Source of the DNA: Myceligenerans pegani | GTDB lineage: Bacteria > Actinomycetota > Actinomycetes > Actinomycetales > Cellulomonadaceae | NCBI RefSeq assembly: GCF_014892515.1 | Contig: NZ_JADBGR010000109.1 | Span: forward strand, 157,001 to 221,000 | Reading direction: 5' to 3' | DNA: 64,000 nt | Shown: piece by piece, positions 42,056 to 50,037 of the stretch | Numbering within the stretch: the first letter of the stretch is position 1 | Layout of the letters: every line of letters begins with the position of its first letter | Translations under genes and position numbers: made by a program | Notes under the pieces: model-generated | What the model was told of the DNA's origin: nothing | Database searches by the model: none | What the model saw: the letters and a program-made list of their open reading frames with translations, nothing else

Positions 42056-44136
42056 CGGAGGAACGCCGCCGCCACGCCGGAGTCGACCGGGACGTGGAGG
42101 CCCGTGGTGAGGGGCAGGTCCGGGCCGGTCAGCGCGAACACCGCGGCGGCCACGTGCTCGGGCAGCACCTCGCGCTTGAGCAGGGTGCGCTGGGCGTAGA
42201 ACTGCCCCAGCTCCTCCTCCGGCACGCCGTAGACCGCCGCCCGCTTGGCGCCCCAGCCCCCGGCGAAGATCCCGGACCCGCGGACCACCCCGTCGGGGTT
42301 GATCCCGTTGACGCGGATGCCGTGCTCGCCGAGTTCGGCCGCGAGGAGCCGCACCTGGTGCGCCTGGTCGGCCTTGGCCGCGGAGTAGGCCACGTTGTTC
42401 GGGCCCGCGAACAACGAGTTCTTCGACGCGATGTAGACGATGTCGCCGCCCATGCCCTGCGCGATCATCGCCCGGGCGGCCTCGCGGGCGACGAGGAACG
42501 AGCCGCGCGCCATGACGTCGTGCTGCAGGTCCCAGTCCTGCTCCGTGGTCTCCAGCAGCGGCTTGCTGATCGACAGGCCGGCGTTGTTCACCACGAGGTC
42601 CACGCCGCCGAACGCCAGCGCGGCGGCGTCCACGGCGGCGGCGACGTCGTCGGCGGAGGTCACGTTCGCGGCGACGCCGACGGCGACGTCGGGCCCGCCG
42701 AGCTCGGTCGCGACCTCGGCGGACTTCGCCGCATCGAGGTCGGCCACGACGACGCACGCGCCCTCGGCTGCGAGCCGCCGCGCGGTGGCCAGCCCGATGC
42801 CGGACGCGCCGCCGGTCACCAGCGCAACCCGCGTGGCCAGGGGCTTCGGCGTGGGCATGCGCCGGAGCTTGGCCTCCTCCAGGGCCCAGTACTCGATGCG
42901 GAACTTCTCCGACTCGTCGATCGGCGCGTAGGTGGAGATCGCCTCGGCTCCGCGCATCACGTTGATCGCGTTCACGTAGAACTCGCCGGCCACCCGGGCG
43001 GTCTGCTTGTTCCGCCCGAACGAGAACATGCCGACGCCCGGCACCAGCACGATCAGCGGATCCGCGCCGCGCATGGCGGGCGGCTCCTCGCCGCGTTCCC
43101 GTGCGGCGGCCGCGCCACGCTCGTAGTAGGCGGCGTAGTCCTCGCGGTACTCGGCGTGCAGCTCACGCAGGCGCGCGACGACGTCGTCCACCGGCGCGTC
43201 CGCGGGCAGGTCCACCACGAGCGGCTTCACCTTGGTGCGCAGGAAGTGGTCGGGGCAGGAGGTCCCCAGGTCCGCCAGCACGGCGAGCTTCCCGCGGGAC
43301 AGGAAGTCGAGCACGACGTCGGAGTCGGTGAAGTGTCCCACCTGCGGGGCATCCGTCGAGGCCAGGCCACGGATCACGGGCGCGAGCGCGGCCGCCTTGG
43401 CGCGACGCTCGTCGTCGGGCAGCGGTTCGAAGCCCGGGCGGACGGGGCCGAACGGGTGCTCCCCGCGCTCGGCGAGGTCGGCGGTGCGCGCGGCGATGAA
43501 CTCCTCCGCCTTGCGGATGATGGTCAGCGAGCGCTCCTCGCACTCCTCGGACGTGTCGCCCCAGGCGGTGATGCCGTGGCCGCCGAGGACGCAACCGATG
43601 GCCTGCGGATTCTTCGCCTTGATCGCCGCGATGTCGAGGCCGAGCTGGAAGCCTGGGCGACGCCACGGGACCCAGACGACCTCGTCGCCGAAGATCTCGG
43701 CGGTGAGGGCCTCGCCGCCGGCCGCGGCGGCGACGGCGATCCCGGAGTCGGGGTGCAGGTGGTCGACGTGGGCGGCGTCGACGAGGCCGTGCATGGCCGT
43801 GTCGATGGACGGCGCGGCGCCGCCCTTGCCGTGGAGGCAGTAGTCGAAGGCGGCGACCATCTCGTCCTCGCGGTCGACGCCGGGATAGGTGTCGACCAAG
43901 GCGCGCATGCGGTCGAGGCGGAGGACCGCGAGGCCCTGAGGCCGCAACGTGCCGAGGTCGCCGCCGGAGCCCTTGACCCACAGGAGTTCGACGTCGTCGC
44001 CGGTCACAGGGTCGGTGGCGGTGCCCTTGGCCGAGGTGTTGCCGCCGGCGAAGTTGGTGACGCGCGGGTCGGAGCCGAGTCGGTTCGACCGCGCGACGAG
44101 CGCGTCGACGGCCGGGTTGGTCTCAGGGGTGGTCAT
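42052..44136 (-). CDS. rhaEW: Bifunctional rhamnulose-1-phosphate aldolase/lactaldehyde dehydrogenase
   Basis: 694 residues from ATG 44136. The N-terminal ~430 residues are a class II aldolase domain (TNFAGGNTSAKG near 26, HVDHLHPDSGIAVA near 123 and GCVLGGHGITAWGD near 180, supplying zinc histidines). The C-terminal ~260 residues are a short-chain dehydrogenase (VTGGASGIGLATARRLAAEG near 440, VNNAGLSISK, and YSAAKADQ catalytic Tyr/Lys). The fusion splits rhamnulose-1-phosphate to DHAP and L-lactaldehyde and then oxidises the lactaldehyde. It lies between rhaI and rhaB on one transcript. Confidence 0.93.
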   Translation of the reverse strand: MTTPETNPAVDALVARSNRLGSDPRVTNFAGGNTSAKGTATDPVTGDDVELLWVKGSGGDLGTLRPQGLAVLRLDRMRALVDTYPGVDREDEMVAAFDYCLHGKGGAAPSIDTAMHGLVDAAHVDHLHPDSGIAVAAAAGGEALTAEIFGDEVVWVPWRRPGFQLGLDIAAIKAKNPQAIGCVLGGHGITAWGDTSEECEERSLTIIRKAEEFIAARTADLAERGEHPFGPVRPGFEPLPDDERRAKAAALAPVIRGLASTDAPQVGHFTDSDVVLDFLSRGKLAVLADLGTSCPDHFLRTKVKPLVVDLPADAPVDDVVARLRELHAEYREDYAAYYERGAAAARERGEEPPAMRGADPLIVLVPGVGMFSFGRNKQTARVAGEFYVNAINVMRGAEAISTYAPIDESEKFRIEYWALEEAKLRRMPTPKPLATRVALVTGGASGIGLATARRLAAEGACVVVADLDAAKSAEVATELGGPDVAVGVAANVTSADDVAAAVDAAALAFGGVDLVVNNAGLSISKPLLETTEQDWDLQHDVMARGSFLVAREAARAMIAQGMGGDIVYIASKNSLFAGPNNVAYSAAKADQAHQVRLLAAELGEHGIRVNGINPDGVVRGSGIFAGGWGAKRAAVYGVPEEELGQFYAQRTLLKREVLPEHVAAAVFALTGPDLPLTTGLHVPVDSGVAAAFLR

Positions 44137-44221
44137 CTGCTGCTCCTAGCTGTCCTGCGGGGCTGTGCCGCGGGGTGGGTCATGTCGGGTGGCCGGTCCG
44201 ACGACGGATGGTCGGTCGGAT

Positions 44222-44259
44222 GTCGGATGATCGGCCGCTCGGGGGACCGATCATCCGAC
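44222..44259 (-). promoter_or_regulatory. Intercistronic hairpin between rhaI and rhaEW
   Basis: GTCGGATGATCGG (44222-44234) pairs perfectly with CCGATCATCCGAC (44247-44259) across 12 bases. It sits in the 166-base gap after the rhaI stop. It may act as a partial terminator or RNA-stability element that sets the rhaI to rhaEW ratio. Confidence 0.5.
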
Positions 44260-44302
44260 AACCAGCCGACCACGCGCCGTCTGCGGTCGGCCGCGGGCCG
44301 GC

Positions 44303-45466
44303 CTACGCGCCCCAGCCTGCCTGGGCGCCGCCGATCCGCTCGGCCGCGATCTTCTCGGCGTAGCCCGAGGCCGCGTACGCCGCCATGGGGTCCGGGGCGA
44401 GGCCCTGTTCCTCGCGGAGCTCCGCCAGGAGCGGGCGCGTGTCGGTGTTGTAGGCGTCCATGAGGACGCCGTTCGCGCCGAGCACGTCTCCGGCCTGCTG
44501 GGCGGCGGCGAGCGCGTCGGCGTCGACCAGCAGCGCCTTGGCCGTGGCCTCCTGCACGTTCATCACGGACCGGATCTGGCCGGGGATCTTCGGCTCGATG
44601 TTGTGGCACTGGTCGAGCATGAAGTTGACGCCGGAGTCGGGGGCGAGCGCGCCCGCCTGGACGATCTCGTGCATGATCCGGAAGAGCTGGAACGGGTCGG
44701 CGGCGCCGACCATGAGGTCGTCGTCGGCGTAGAAGCGGCTGTTGAAGTCGAAGGCGCCGAGGCGGCCCTGCCGCAGGAGCTGGGCGACGATGAACTCGAT
44801 GTTCGTGCCGGGGGCGTGGTGGCCCGTGTCCAGGACGACGTTCGCACGCTCGCCCAGGGCCATGCAGTGCAGCAGGGACGTGCCCCAGTCGGGGACGTCC
44901 GTGGAGTAGAAGGCGGGTTCGAAGAACTTGTACTCCAGCACCATGCGCTGGTCGTCGTCGAGGGCGGCGTAGATCTCGGCGAGCGACTCGGCCAGGCGGT
45001 CCTGGCGGGCGCGGATCGAGTCCTGGCCGGGGTAGTTGAGGCCGTCGGCGAGCCAGACCTTGAGATCCGCGGACCTGGTGGCGCGCATGACGTCGATGCA
45101 CTGCTTGTGGTGGTCGACGGCCTTGCGCCGGACCCTCGCGTCCGGGTGCGTGAGCGACCCGAGCATGTAGTCGTCGTCCTGGAAGACGTTCGAGTTGATC
45201 ATGCCGATGGTGACGCCGAGGTCGGCGGCGTGCCGCGACAGATCGGAGAAGTCGTCCACCAGATCCCACGGGATGTGCAGGCTGACCCGCGGCGCGACGC
45301 CGGTGTACTGGTGCACCTGGGCGGCGTCGGCGAGCTTCTCGTAGGGGTCGCGCGGGACGCCCGGCTGGCCGAACACCTTGAACCGGGTCCCCGAGTTCCC
45401 GAAGGCCCACGACGGGAGCTCGATGGTGTGGTCTCGGAGTGCCGCCTTGGCTGATTCGGGCGTCAT
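44303..45466 (-). CDS. rhaI: L-rhamnose isomerase (RhaI type)
   Basis: 387 residues from ATG 45466 behind GGAAGGGAG; the frame extends to 45490 without a ribosome site. It is a TIM-barrel isomerase of the RhaI (Pseudomonas/actinobacterial) type rather than the E. coli RhaA type: VSLHIPWDLVDDFSDL near 67, EYKFFEPAFYSTDVPDWGT near 185, VVLDTGHHAPGTN near 220 and FDFNSRFYADDDLMVGA near 255 provide the metal-binding Glu, Asp and His residues. It converts L-rhamnose to L-rhamnulose. It is the first gene of the rha operon, behind a strong promoter with a LacI-type operator. Confidence 0.93.
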   Translation of the reverse strand: MTPESAKAALRDHTIELPSWAFGNSGTRFKVFGQPGVPRDPYEKLADAAQVHQYTGVAPRVSLHIPWDLVDDFSDLSRHAADLGVTIGMINSNVFQDDDYMLGSLTHPDARVRRKAVDHHKQCIDVMRATRSADLKVWLADGLNYPGQDSIRARQDRLAESLAEIYAALDDDQRMVLEYKFFEPAFYSTDVPDWGTSLLHCMALGERANVVLDTGHHAPGTNIEFIVAQLLRQGRLGAFDFNSRFYADDDLMVGAADPFQLFRIMHEIVQAGALAPDSGVNFMLDQCHNIEPKIPGQIRSVMNVQEATAKALLVDADALAAAQQAGDVLGANGVLMDAYNTDTRPLLAELREEQGLAPDPMAAYAASGYAEKIAAERIGGAQAGWGA

Positions 45467-45523
45467 CGGCACGGCTCCCTTCCGGCGCATCGTCGCGCGC
45501 AGCGTGTGGCGCCTCGAAGGACG

Positions 45524-45573
45524 CCTTGAAACGATTCAAGGGGAGCGTATCCCTCGCCCGTGGGCGCGGTCAA
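45524..45573 (-). promoter_or_regulatory. Promoter and LacI-type operator of the rhaI operon
   Basis: On the minus strand TTGACC (45573-45568) and TACGCT (45549-45544), 18 bases apart, form a good promoter. Directly downstream CCTTGAATCGTTTCAAGG (45541-45524) is a near-perfect palindrome with central CG, covering the likely transcription start, 58 bases before the rhaI ATG. This fits repression by a LacI-type rhamnose regulator; similar boxes occur at 49897 and 61708. The rest of the 45467-45900 gap holds repeats and the GH87-like gene's terminator. Confidence 0.75.
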
Positions 45574-45718
45574 GGCGACGGGCCGCGAACCGGGCAAGCG
45601 ATTTCCGCTCCGGGTGCCCCCGGTCGTGGTCGTGCGCGACCCTCGTCACCCGGGCATGGTCCCGGTGCCGATCGTGCCCGACCCGCAGCACCCGGGCGGG
45701 GGAGCCACCCCGCCTCCC

Positions 45719-45784
45719 GGCCGCGGGCAGGTCCGACCCCGGCCGCGGGCAGGCCTGACCCCGGACGCGGGCAGGCCACGGCCC
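45719..45784. repeat. Three tandem 22-base GC-rich units
   Basis: Units of the form GGCCGCGGGCAGG-YCY-GACCCC start at 45719, 45741 and 45763. The first two differ at two positions and the third is more diverged. They lie between the GH87-like gene terminator and the rhaI promoter. No coding role. Confidence 0.6.
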
Positions 45785-45795
45785 TCGGACGCGGA

Positions 45796-45828
45796 CCGGC
45801 GCCGCCATCCACAGGATGACGGCGCCGG
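45796..45828 (-). terminator. Terminator of the GH87-like gene
   Basis: CCGGCGCCG (45796-45804) pairs with CGGCGCCGG (45820-45828), and CATCC pairs with GGATG inside, leaving an ACA loop. It lies 72 bases after the minus-strand stop at 45901. Confidence 0.7.
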
Positions 45829-45870
45829 CCACGCCTCGGCAGCGGCGATGCCGCGCGCTGCCGCCTCTCT

Positions 45871-45900
45871 CTGCCGTCCGGTGAGCTGCCGTCCGGTGAG
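45871..45900. repeat. 15-base perfect tandem duplication next to stop codon
   Basis: CTGCCGTCCGGTGAG occurs twice back to back, immediately following (on the minus strand) the stop codon of the GH87-like gene. The last coding bases (CTACTGCCCGGTGAA) are a diverged third copy. Confidence 0.8.
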
Positions 45901-48900
45901 CTACTGCCCGGTGAACCGGAACGTCGAGCCCGGTTCCGTCTCGATGTCCCCCTCGGCGGAGTTCCTGACGGTCACGCCCGACAGGATGGCGTTCCCGCGG
46001 GCCCCGCCCATCGCGAGGATCCCGGACCCGTTGTTGGACCTGTCGATCCGGACGTTGGTGATCCGCACGTCGGGCATGTTCCCGCCGCCGTTCTTGAACT
46101 GGATCCCGTCGTACGTCGAGTCCACGATCTCGGTGTCACGAATCGTGACGCCGACGATGTCGTGGGTCTGCGGGAACAGCGTGATCGCGCCGAACTCCTG
46201 GTCCTCGTTCCAGAACGCCCCGCCGGTGCGGTACAACCCGTTGCCGGCGACGAGCGTGGTCCCCGAGAACGGCAGCGGACTGTGATCGGTCGCCAGCATG
46301 ATCCCGGGGTAGTTCATGGTGTCGTAGATCAGGTTGTTCTCGATGGTGTTGTCGTAGCCGCCGTAGATGGCGATGCCGTTGGCGCGCCACGGGAGCTGGA
46401 CGGTGTTGTTGCGGAACGTGTTGTCGTGCGCGATGTCGACCGACGTGTCCTTCACGTACGGGTTGGCCCACACCGCGAGGGCGTCGTCGCCGGTGTTGCG
46501 GAACGTGGAGTTGACCACCGACGAGTTGCGGGTGCCGTTGGAGAAGTTGATGCCGTCCGCGTAGGTGTTGCGGATGCGCATCCCGGAGAACTGGAGCCCG
46601 TCGGCCGGACCCCAGAGCTCGGGCTTGTTGGAGTAGTCGCGGCCCACCCACACGCCGACGTTCGCGTGCTCGATCCACACGTTGCTGATCCTGGTGCCCT
46701 CGCCGAACCGCCCGTTCAGGCCGACGCCGCCCTCGTCGTTGCCGTCACCGCCACGGATGCGGCCGGACCCGAAGATCGCGATGTCGGAGATCTGGACCCC
46801 CGCGTCGATGTCGAACCCGAAGTTGCCCTCGTGCGGATGGTTGATGCCATCGGCGTCCTGGGGCTCGATCAGGCTGTAGAGCTGCGAGTGCCACATACCC
46901 GCGCCGCGGATCGTCACGTCGCGGATGCCCACCTGGTTGTAGCCGTTACGGCCGGGGTCCTCCGTGAGGATCTTGCGCTCCTGGCGCCACCGGCCGGCCG
47001 GGATCCACACGCAGTCGATCTCGCCCTCCTGGTCCGCCGTCACGGCGGCCTGGATGGCGTCGGTGTCCTCGATCCCGTCGTCCGGCACGGCGCCGTACTC
47101 GGTGATCGAGGTGCACTGCGCGGGCTTGGGCCGCGGCGGCGCGACCTGCTCGAGCTCGATCAGGTCGAGGATGTAGAACTGTGCGTCGTCGTCCGCGTCC
47201 CGCTGGAGGCGGAACACCGTGCCCGCGGGGAAGTCCCGGCCCAGGAGCGCGTGCGACTCGTCGAACAGCCGGCGCGCGTCCCCGCCCGGGGTGTTGGTGA
47301 GCCCTTCGGGCGCGTCCGTCGTCCCGTACAGCCACGAGTGCCTCGACGAGAACGTCAGCTTCTGCACGAACTCGCCGTCCGCGTAGAGGCTGATGGTCTT
47401 GTCCTGGCCGCCGCCGCCCGGCGCGTCCGGGATGGAGTTGCGGACGACGATCGAGTTCGTCGGGGTGGTGGAGGTGAACTCGACGTACTGGCCCGTGCCC
47501 GTGAGGCGCACGGACTCGCGGCCGGAGGACTCGGTCGCGAAGTTGGTGTGCCCGAAGGTGCGCAGCGGATCGGTCTGGAGCAGTTCGCCGGTGTACTCGC
47601 CGTCCTCGGCCTCGTAGGTCGTGTACGGGACGGCGGCGCCGCGCCCGACGGTGACGGTGAGCGTGCCCGTGTTGTTGCCCTCGTCCGTCTCGTCGACGAC
47701 GTCGGTCGCGTCGGCCGTGGCGGTCGCGGTGACCCCGCCGTCGGTGGCGGTCCACGAGTCGTCGGGCGTCACGGTGACCGTCTCCCCGGCCCCGACCGCC
47801 GGGGTGGTGCCGTCGAGCGTGCTGGAGCCTACGACGACACGGGTCACGGATCCGGCCGCCACCGGCTCGTTGCCACGGTTGCGCACCTTGACCGCGAAGG
47901 TCACGTCGTCCCCGGCGGCGGGGGCAGACGGGTTCGCGGACACGGAGACGACCTCGAGGTCGGGCCCGGGGGCCTCGTCGATCACGAGCTTCTCCGGCGA
48001 CGTGAGCGCGTTGTTCGTCTCGTCGTGCTCGGTCACCAGGTCTTCGGGGTCGACGACGGCGCCGACCGTGTGCTCACCCGCGGGATGCGTCCCGACGGGG
48101 ATCTCCACCCGCGTGCTCGCGCCGGGGTCCAGCGCCGCGAGGTCCGCGGATCCGGCGGCGCTCCCGCCGACCGTGGCGTCGACCACGGTGGCCTCGGACG
48201 CGCGGTCGCCGGTGTTCTCGACCGTGGCGGTGAGCGTGACGGGAGTCGTCGCGTCGGGCGACGCCGGGGCCGCGGTCACCTCTGTGACCGTCAGGTCGGG
48301 GTTCGGCTCCAGCTCGCCGTAGACCTCGAGCTCGGCCACCTGCCCGTTGCCCGCGCCGGTGTTGCCTGTGAAACGCAGGCGCAGGTCGGTGACGGTCCCG
48401 CTCACCGCGACGTCCACGAGGTTGCCGCTCCCCGAGGCGAAGGCGTGCCCGGCGGACGGTACGAGTTCCTGCCACGAGGCGGTGCCCGAACGTCCCCAGA
48501 TCGAGAACGTCTGGGTACGCGGGCCCCACACCGGGTCGGGGTCGAGGCGCAGACGCACGCTGCTGAGCGTCGTCGGCGCGGCCAGCGAGACGTCGAGCGT
48601 GGACGGGTACTGCCCGCCCGCGCCCTCCCAGTAGGTCCCGACCTGCCCGTCCACCGCGTTCGACGCGACGTAGGTCCATTGCGTCGACGACGCCGTCACC
48701 GGGCGACCCTCCGCGCGGTTGGGTCCGGTCGGCTCGGTGGGCGGGTCCGTGGGGTCGTCGCCCGTGGGGGTGCCCCACACCTCCAGCTCGGAGACCTGGC
48801 CGTTGCCCGCGCCGGTGTTGGCGCTGAAGGCCAGGCGGAGCTCGTCGACCTCCGCCGCGAGCGGGATCTCGACCCGGTTGCCGCTCGCGGGGTCGAAGCC

Positions 48901-49278
48901 GTAGGCCGCCGACGCCTCGAGCGTGCGGAACGACGACTCGCCGTCGGACCTGCCCAGCACGCTGAACGTCTGCGTGCGCGGCGACCAGATGTCGGGCGGC
49001 GGCAGCGTGACGACGACGCGCTCCACGGCGGCCTCCTGTCCGAGGTCGACGGTCAGGTGCGACGGGTACTGCCCGCCGGCACCCTCCCAGTAGGAGCCGG
49101 TGTTCCCGTCGTTCGCGTTGCTCGCGACGTAGTTCTGCGTGACGGACGACGCCGTGATCGGCTTGCCGAGCGCGAGATTGGTGGCGTCCGCGGCATGTGC
49201 GGCGGAGGCCACCCCGAGCGGCGCGACGAGCGCCACCGCGGCGCCCGCCACGACCGTGTGCTTCCAGGGGATTCTCAT
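45901..49278 (-). CDS. Large secreted GH87-like beta-helix enzyme with two F5/8-type CBMs and two CARDB domains
   Basis: 1125 residues from ATG 49278 with a signal peptide ending SAAHAAD. Domains: two discoidin-type (F5/8C, CBM32-like) modules at ~33-165 and ~187-325 (YVASNANDG-YWEGAGGQYPS in both); two CARDB Ig-like domains at ~330-440 and ~445-545; a CBM35-like domain opening VPYTTYEAEDGEYTG at ~548-690 with TNSIVVRNSIPDAPGGGG; then a parallel beta-helix from ~700 (ITEYGAVPDDGIEDTDAIQAAV to the end). The last two parts follow the arrangement of GH87 alpha-1,3-glucanases. Assignment of the substrate is tentative; alpha-1,3-glucan would be unexpected in this locus. Confidence 0.8.
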   Translation of the reverse strand: MRIPWKHTVVAGAAVALVAPLGVASAAHAADATNLALGKPITASSVTQNYVASNANDGNTGSYWEGAGGQYPSHLTVDLGQEAAVERVVVTLPPPDIWSPRTQTFSVLGRSDGESSFRTLEASAAYGFDPASGNRVEIPLAAEVDELRLAFSANTGAGNGQVSELEVWGTPTGDDPTDPPTEPTGPNRAEGRPVTASSTQWTYVASNAVDGQVGTYWEGAGGQYPSTLDVSLAAPTTLSSVRLRLDPDPVWGPRTQTFSIWGRSGTASWQELVPSAGHAFASGSGNLVDVAVSGTVTDLRLRFTGNTGAGNGQVAELEVYGELEPNPDLTVTEVTAAPASPDATTPVTLTATVENTGDRASEATVVDATVGGSAAGSADLAALDPGASTRVEIPVGTHPAGEHTVGAVVDPEDLVTEHDETNNALTSPEKLVIDEAPGPDLEVVSVSANPSAPAAGDDVTFAVKVRNRGNEPVAAGSVTRVVVGSSTLDGTTPAVGAGETVTVTPDDSWTATDGGVTATATADATDVVDETDEGNNTGTLTVTVGRGAAVPYTTYEAEDGEYTGELLQTDPLRTFGHTNFATESSGRESVRLTGTGQYVEFTSTTPTNSIVVRNSIPDAPGGGGQDKTISLYADGEFVQKLTFSSRHSWLYGTTDAPEGLTNTPGGDARRLFDESHALLGRDFPAGTVFRLQRDADDDAQFYILDLIELEQVAPPRPKPAQCTSITEYGAVPDDGIEDTDAIQAAVTADQEGEIDCVWIPAGRWRQERKILTEDPGRNGYNQVGIRDVTIRGAGMWHSQLYSLIEPQDADGINHPHEGNFGFDIDAGVQISDIAIFGSGRIRGGDGNDEGGVGLNGRFGEGTRISNVWIEHANVGVWVGRDYSNKPELWGPADGLQFSGMRIRNTYADGINFSNGTRNSSVVNSTFRNTGDDALAVWANPYVKDTSVDIAHDNTFRNNTVQLPWRANGIAIYGGYDNTIENNLIYDTMNYPGIMLATDHSPLPFSGTTLVAGNGLYRTGGAFWNEDQEFGAITLFPQTHDIVGVTIRDTEIVDSTYDGIQFKNGGGNMPDVRITNVRIDRSNNGSGILAMGGARGNAILSGVTVRNSAEGDIETEPGSTFRFTGQ

Positions 49279-49477
49279 GAACGTCCTCGTTCTCCCGACT
49301 GCGCGGGCTCGTCGACCCGCGGGCAGCGCTGCTCGACGGGGCGAGATGGAAGAGTTGCGATCGATGCAGAGTTTCTTGCTTCATTGCTGTCAACTTCTTG
49401 CACCCAGGACGGTACGAGAATCTCACCCGGGCCGTCAAGGGGCCCTGAGCGAGCCCGGGGGCGCCGGAGCGGCGGCG

Positions 49478-49861
49478 TCAGCGCCGCGGCGTGGTCGGCA
49501 GGCCCGCCGCGCGGAGCTGGGACTCCAGGTGGAAGATCTCGTCGAGGATCACGAAGCCCTCGTCCGGGTTGCCGTCGTCGACGAAGAAGCCGCCCATCTC
49601 CGCCTGCCAGCGGGCGTTCACCTCGGTGGCCGCCATGCCCGCCTGCGCGGCGTCGTAGTCGTCGGTCTCGAGGATGCCGACCAGCAAGCCGTCGTCCCGC
49701 AGGTACAGGTGGTAGTCACGCCAGCCGGCGTCGCGCAGCGCCTCCAGCATCTCCGGCCACACGGCGGCGTGCGCCGCGCGGTACTCCTCCAGCCGGTCGG
49801 GCCGGACCTGCGAGGTGAAGCACACGCGGCCCCGCCGCGGACCTGCTGCCGGTTCCGTCAT
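49478..49861 (-). CDS. rhaM: L-rhamnose mutarotase
   Basis: 127 residues from ATG 49861. It matches RhaM/YiiL along its length: VCFTSQVRPDRLEEYRAAHAAVWPEMLEAL at the start, DYHLYLRDDGLLVGILETDDYDAAQAGMA in the middle and the catalytic-site region VNARWQAEMGGFFVDDGNPDEGFVILDEIFHLE. It interconverts alpha- and beta-L-rhamnopyranose so that the isomerase receives its preferred anomer. It is divergent from the LacI regulator with a TTGAAACG-type operator between, and lies 199 bases from the GH87-like gene on the same strand. Confidence 0.93.
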   Translation of the reverse strand: MTEPAAGPRRGRVCFTSQVRPDRLEEYRAAHAAVWPEMLEALRDAGWRDYHLYLRDDGLLVGILETDDYDAAQAGMAATEVNARWQAEMGGFFVDDGNPDEGFVILDEIFHLESQLRAAGLPTTPRR

Positions 49862-49896
49862 CGTCGACCTCCTCGTCGGTGGTGAAACACGTCGGG

Positions 49897-49910
49897 TTGA
49901 AACGGTTCAG
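49897..49910. promoter_or_regulatory. LacI-type operator between rhaM and lacI-type gene
   Basis: TTGAAACGGTTCAG shares the TTGAAACG-TTCA core of the rhaI operator. It is 36 bases upstream of rhaM and 128 bases upstream of the divergent regulator gene, so it could mediate both rhaM control and autoregulation. Confidence 0.65.
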
Positions 49911-50037
49911 ACCGTATCCCATGCCGGAGCGGCCGACCGGCCTACGCCGGCCCACCGTCGCACGCCGGCGCCGCAGGGCACAGCCGGCCCGGCCGACCGG
50001 CCCGCCGGTCCCCCTGAACCGCTCCATAATGGGGAAC

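Noticed and set aside
42056-42757. N-terminal extension of the rhamnulokinase frame to 885 residues
   Set aside because: The added part overlaps the coding sequence of the aldolase/dehydrogenase and is Arg-rich without domain features; the ATG at 42055 gives the usual four-base overlap.
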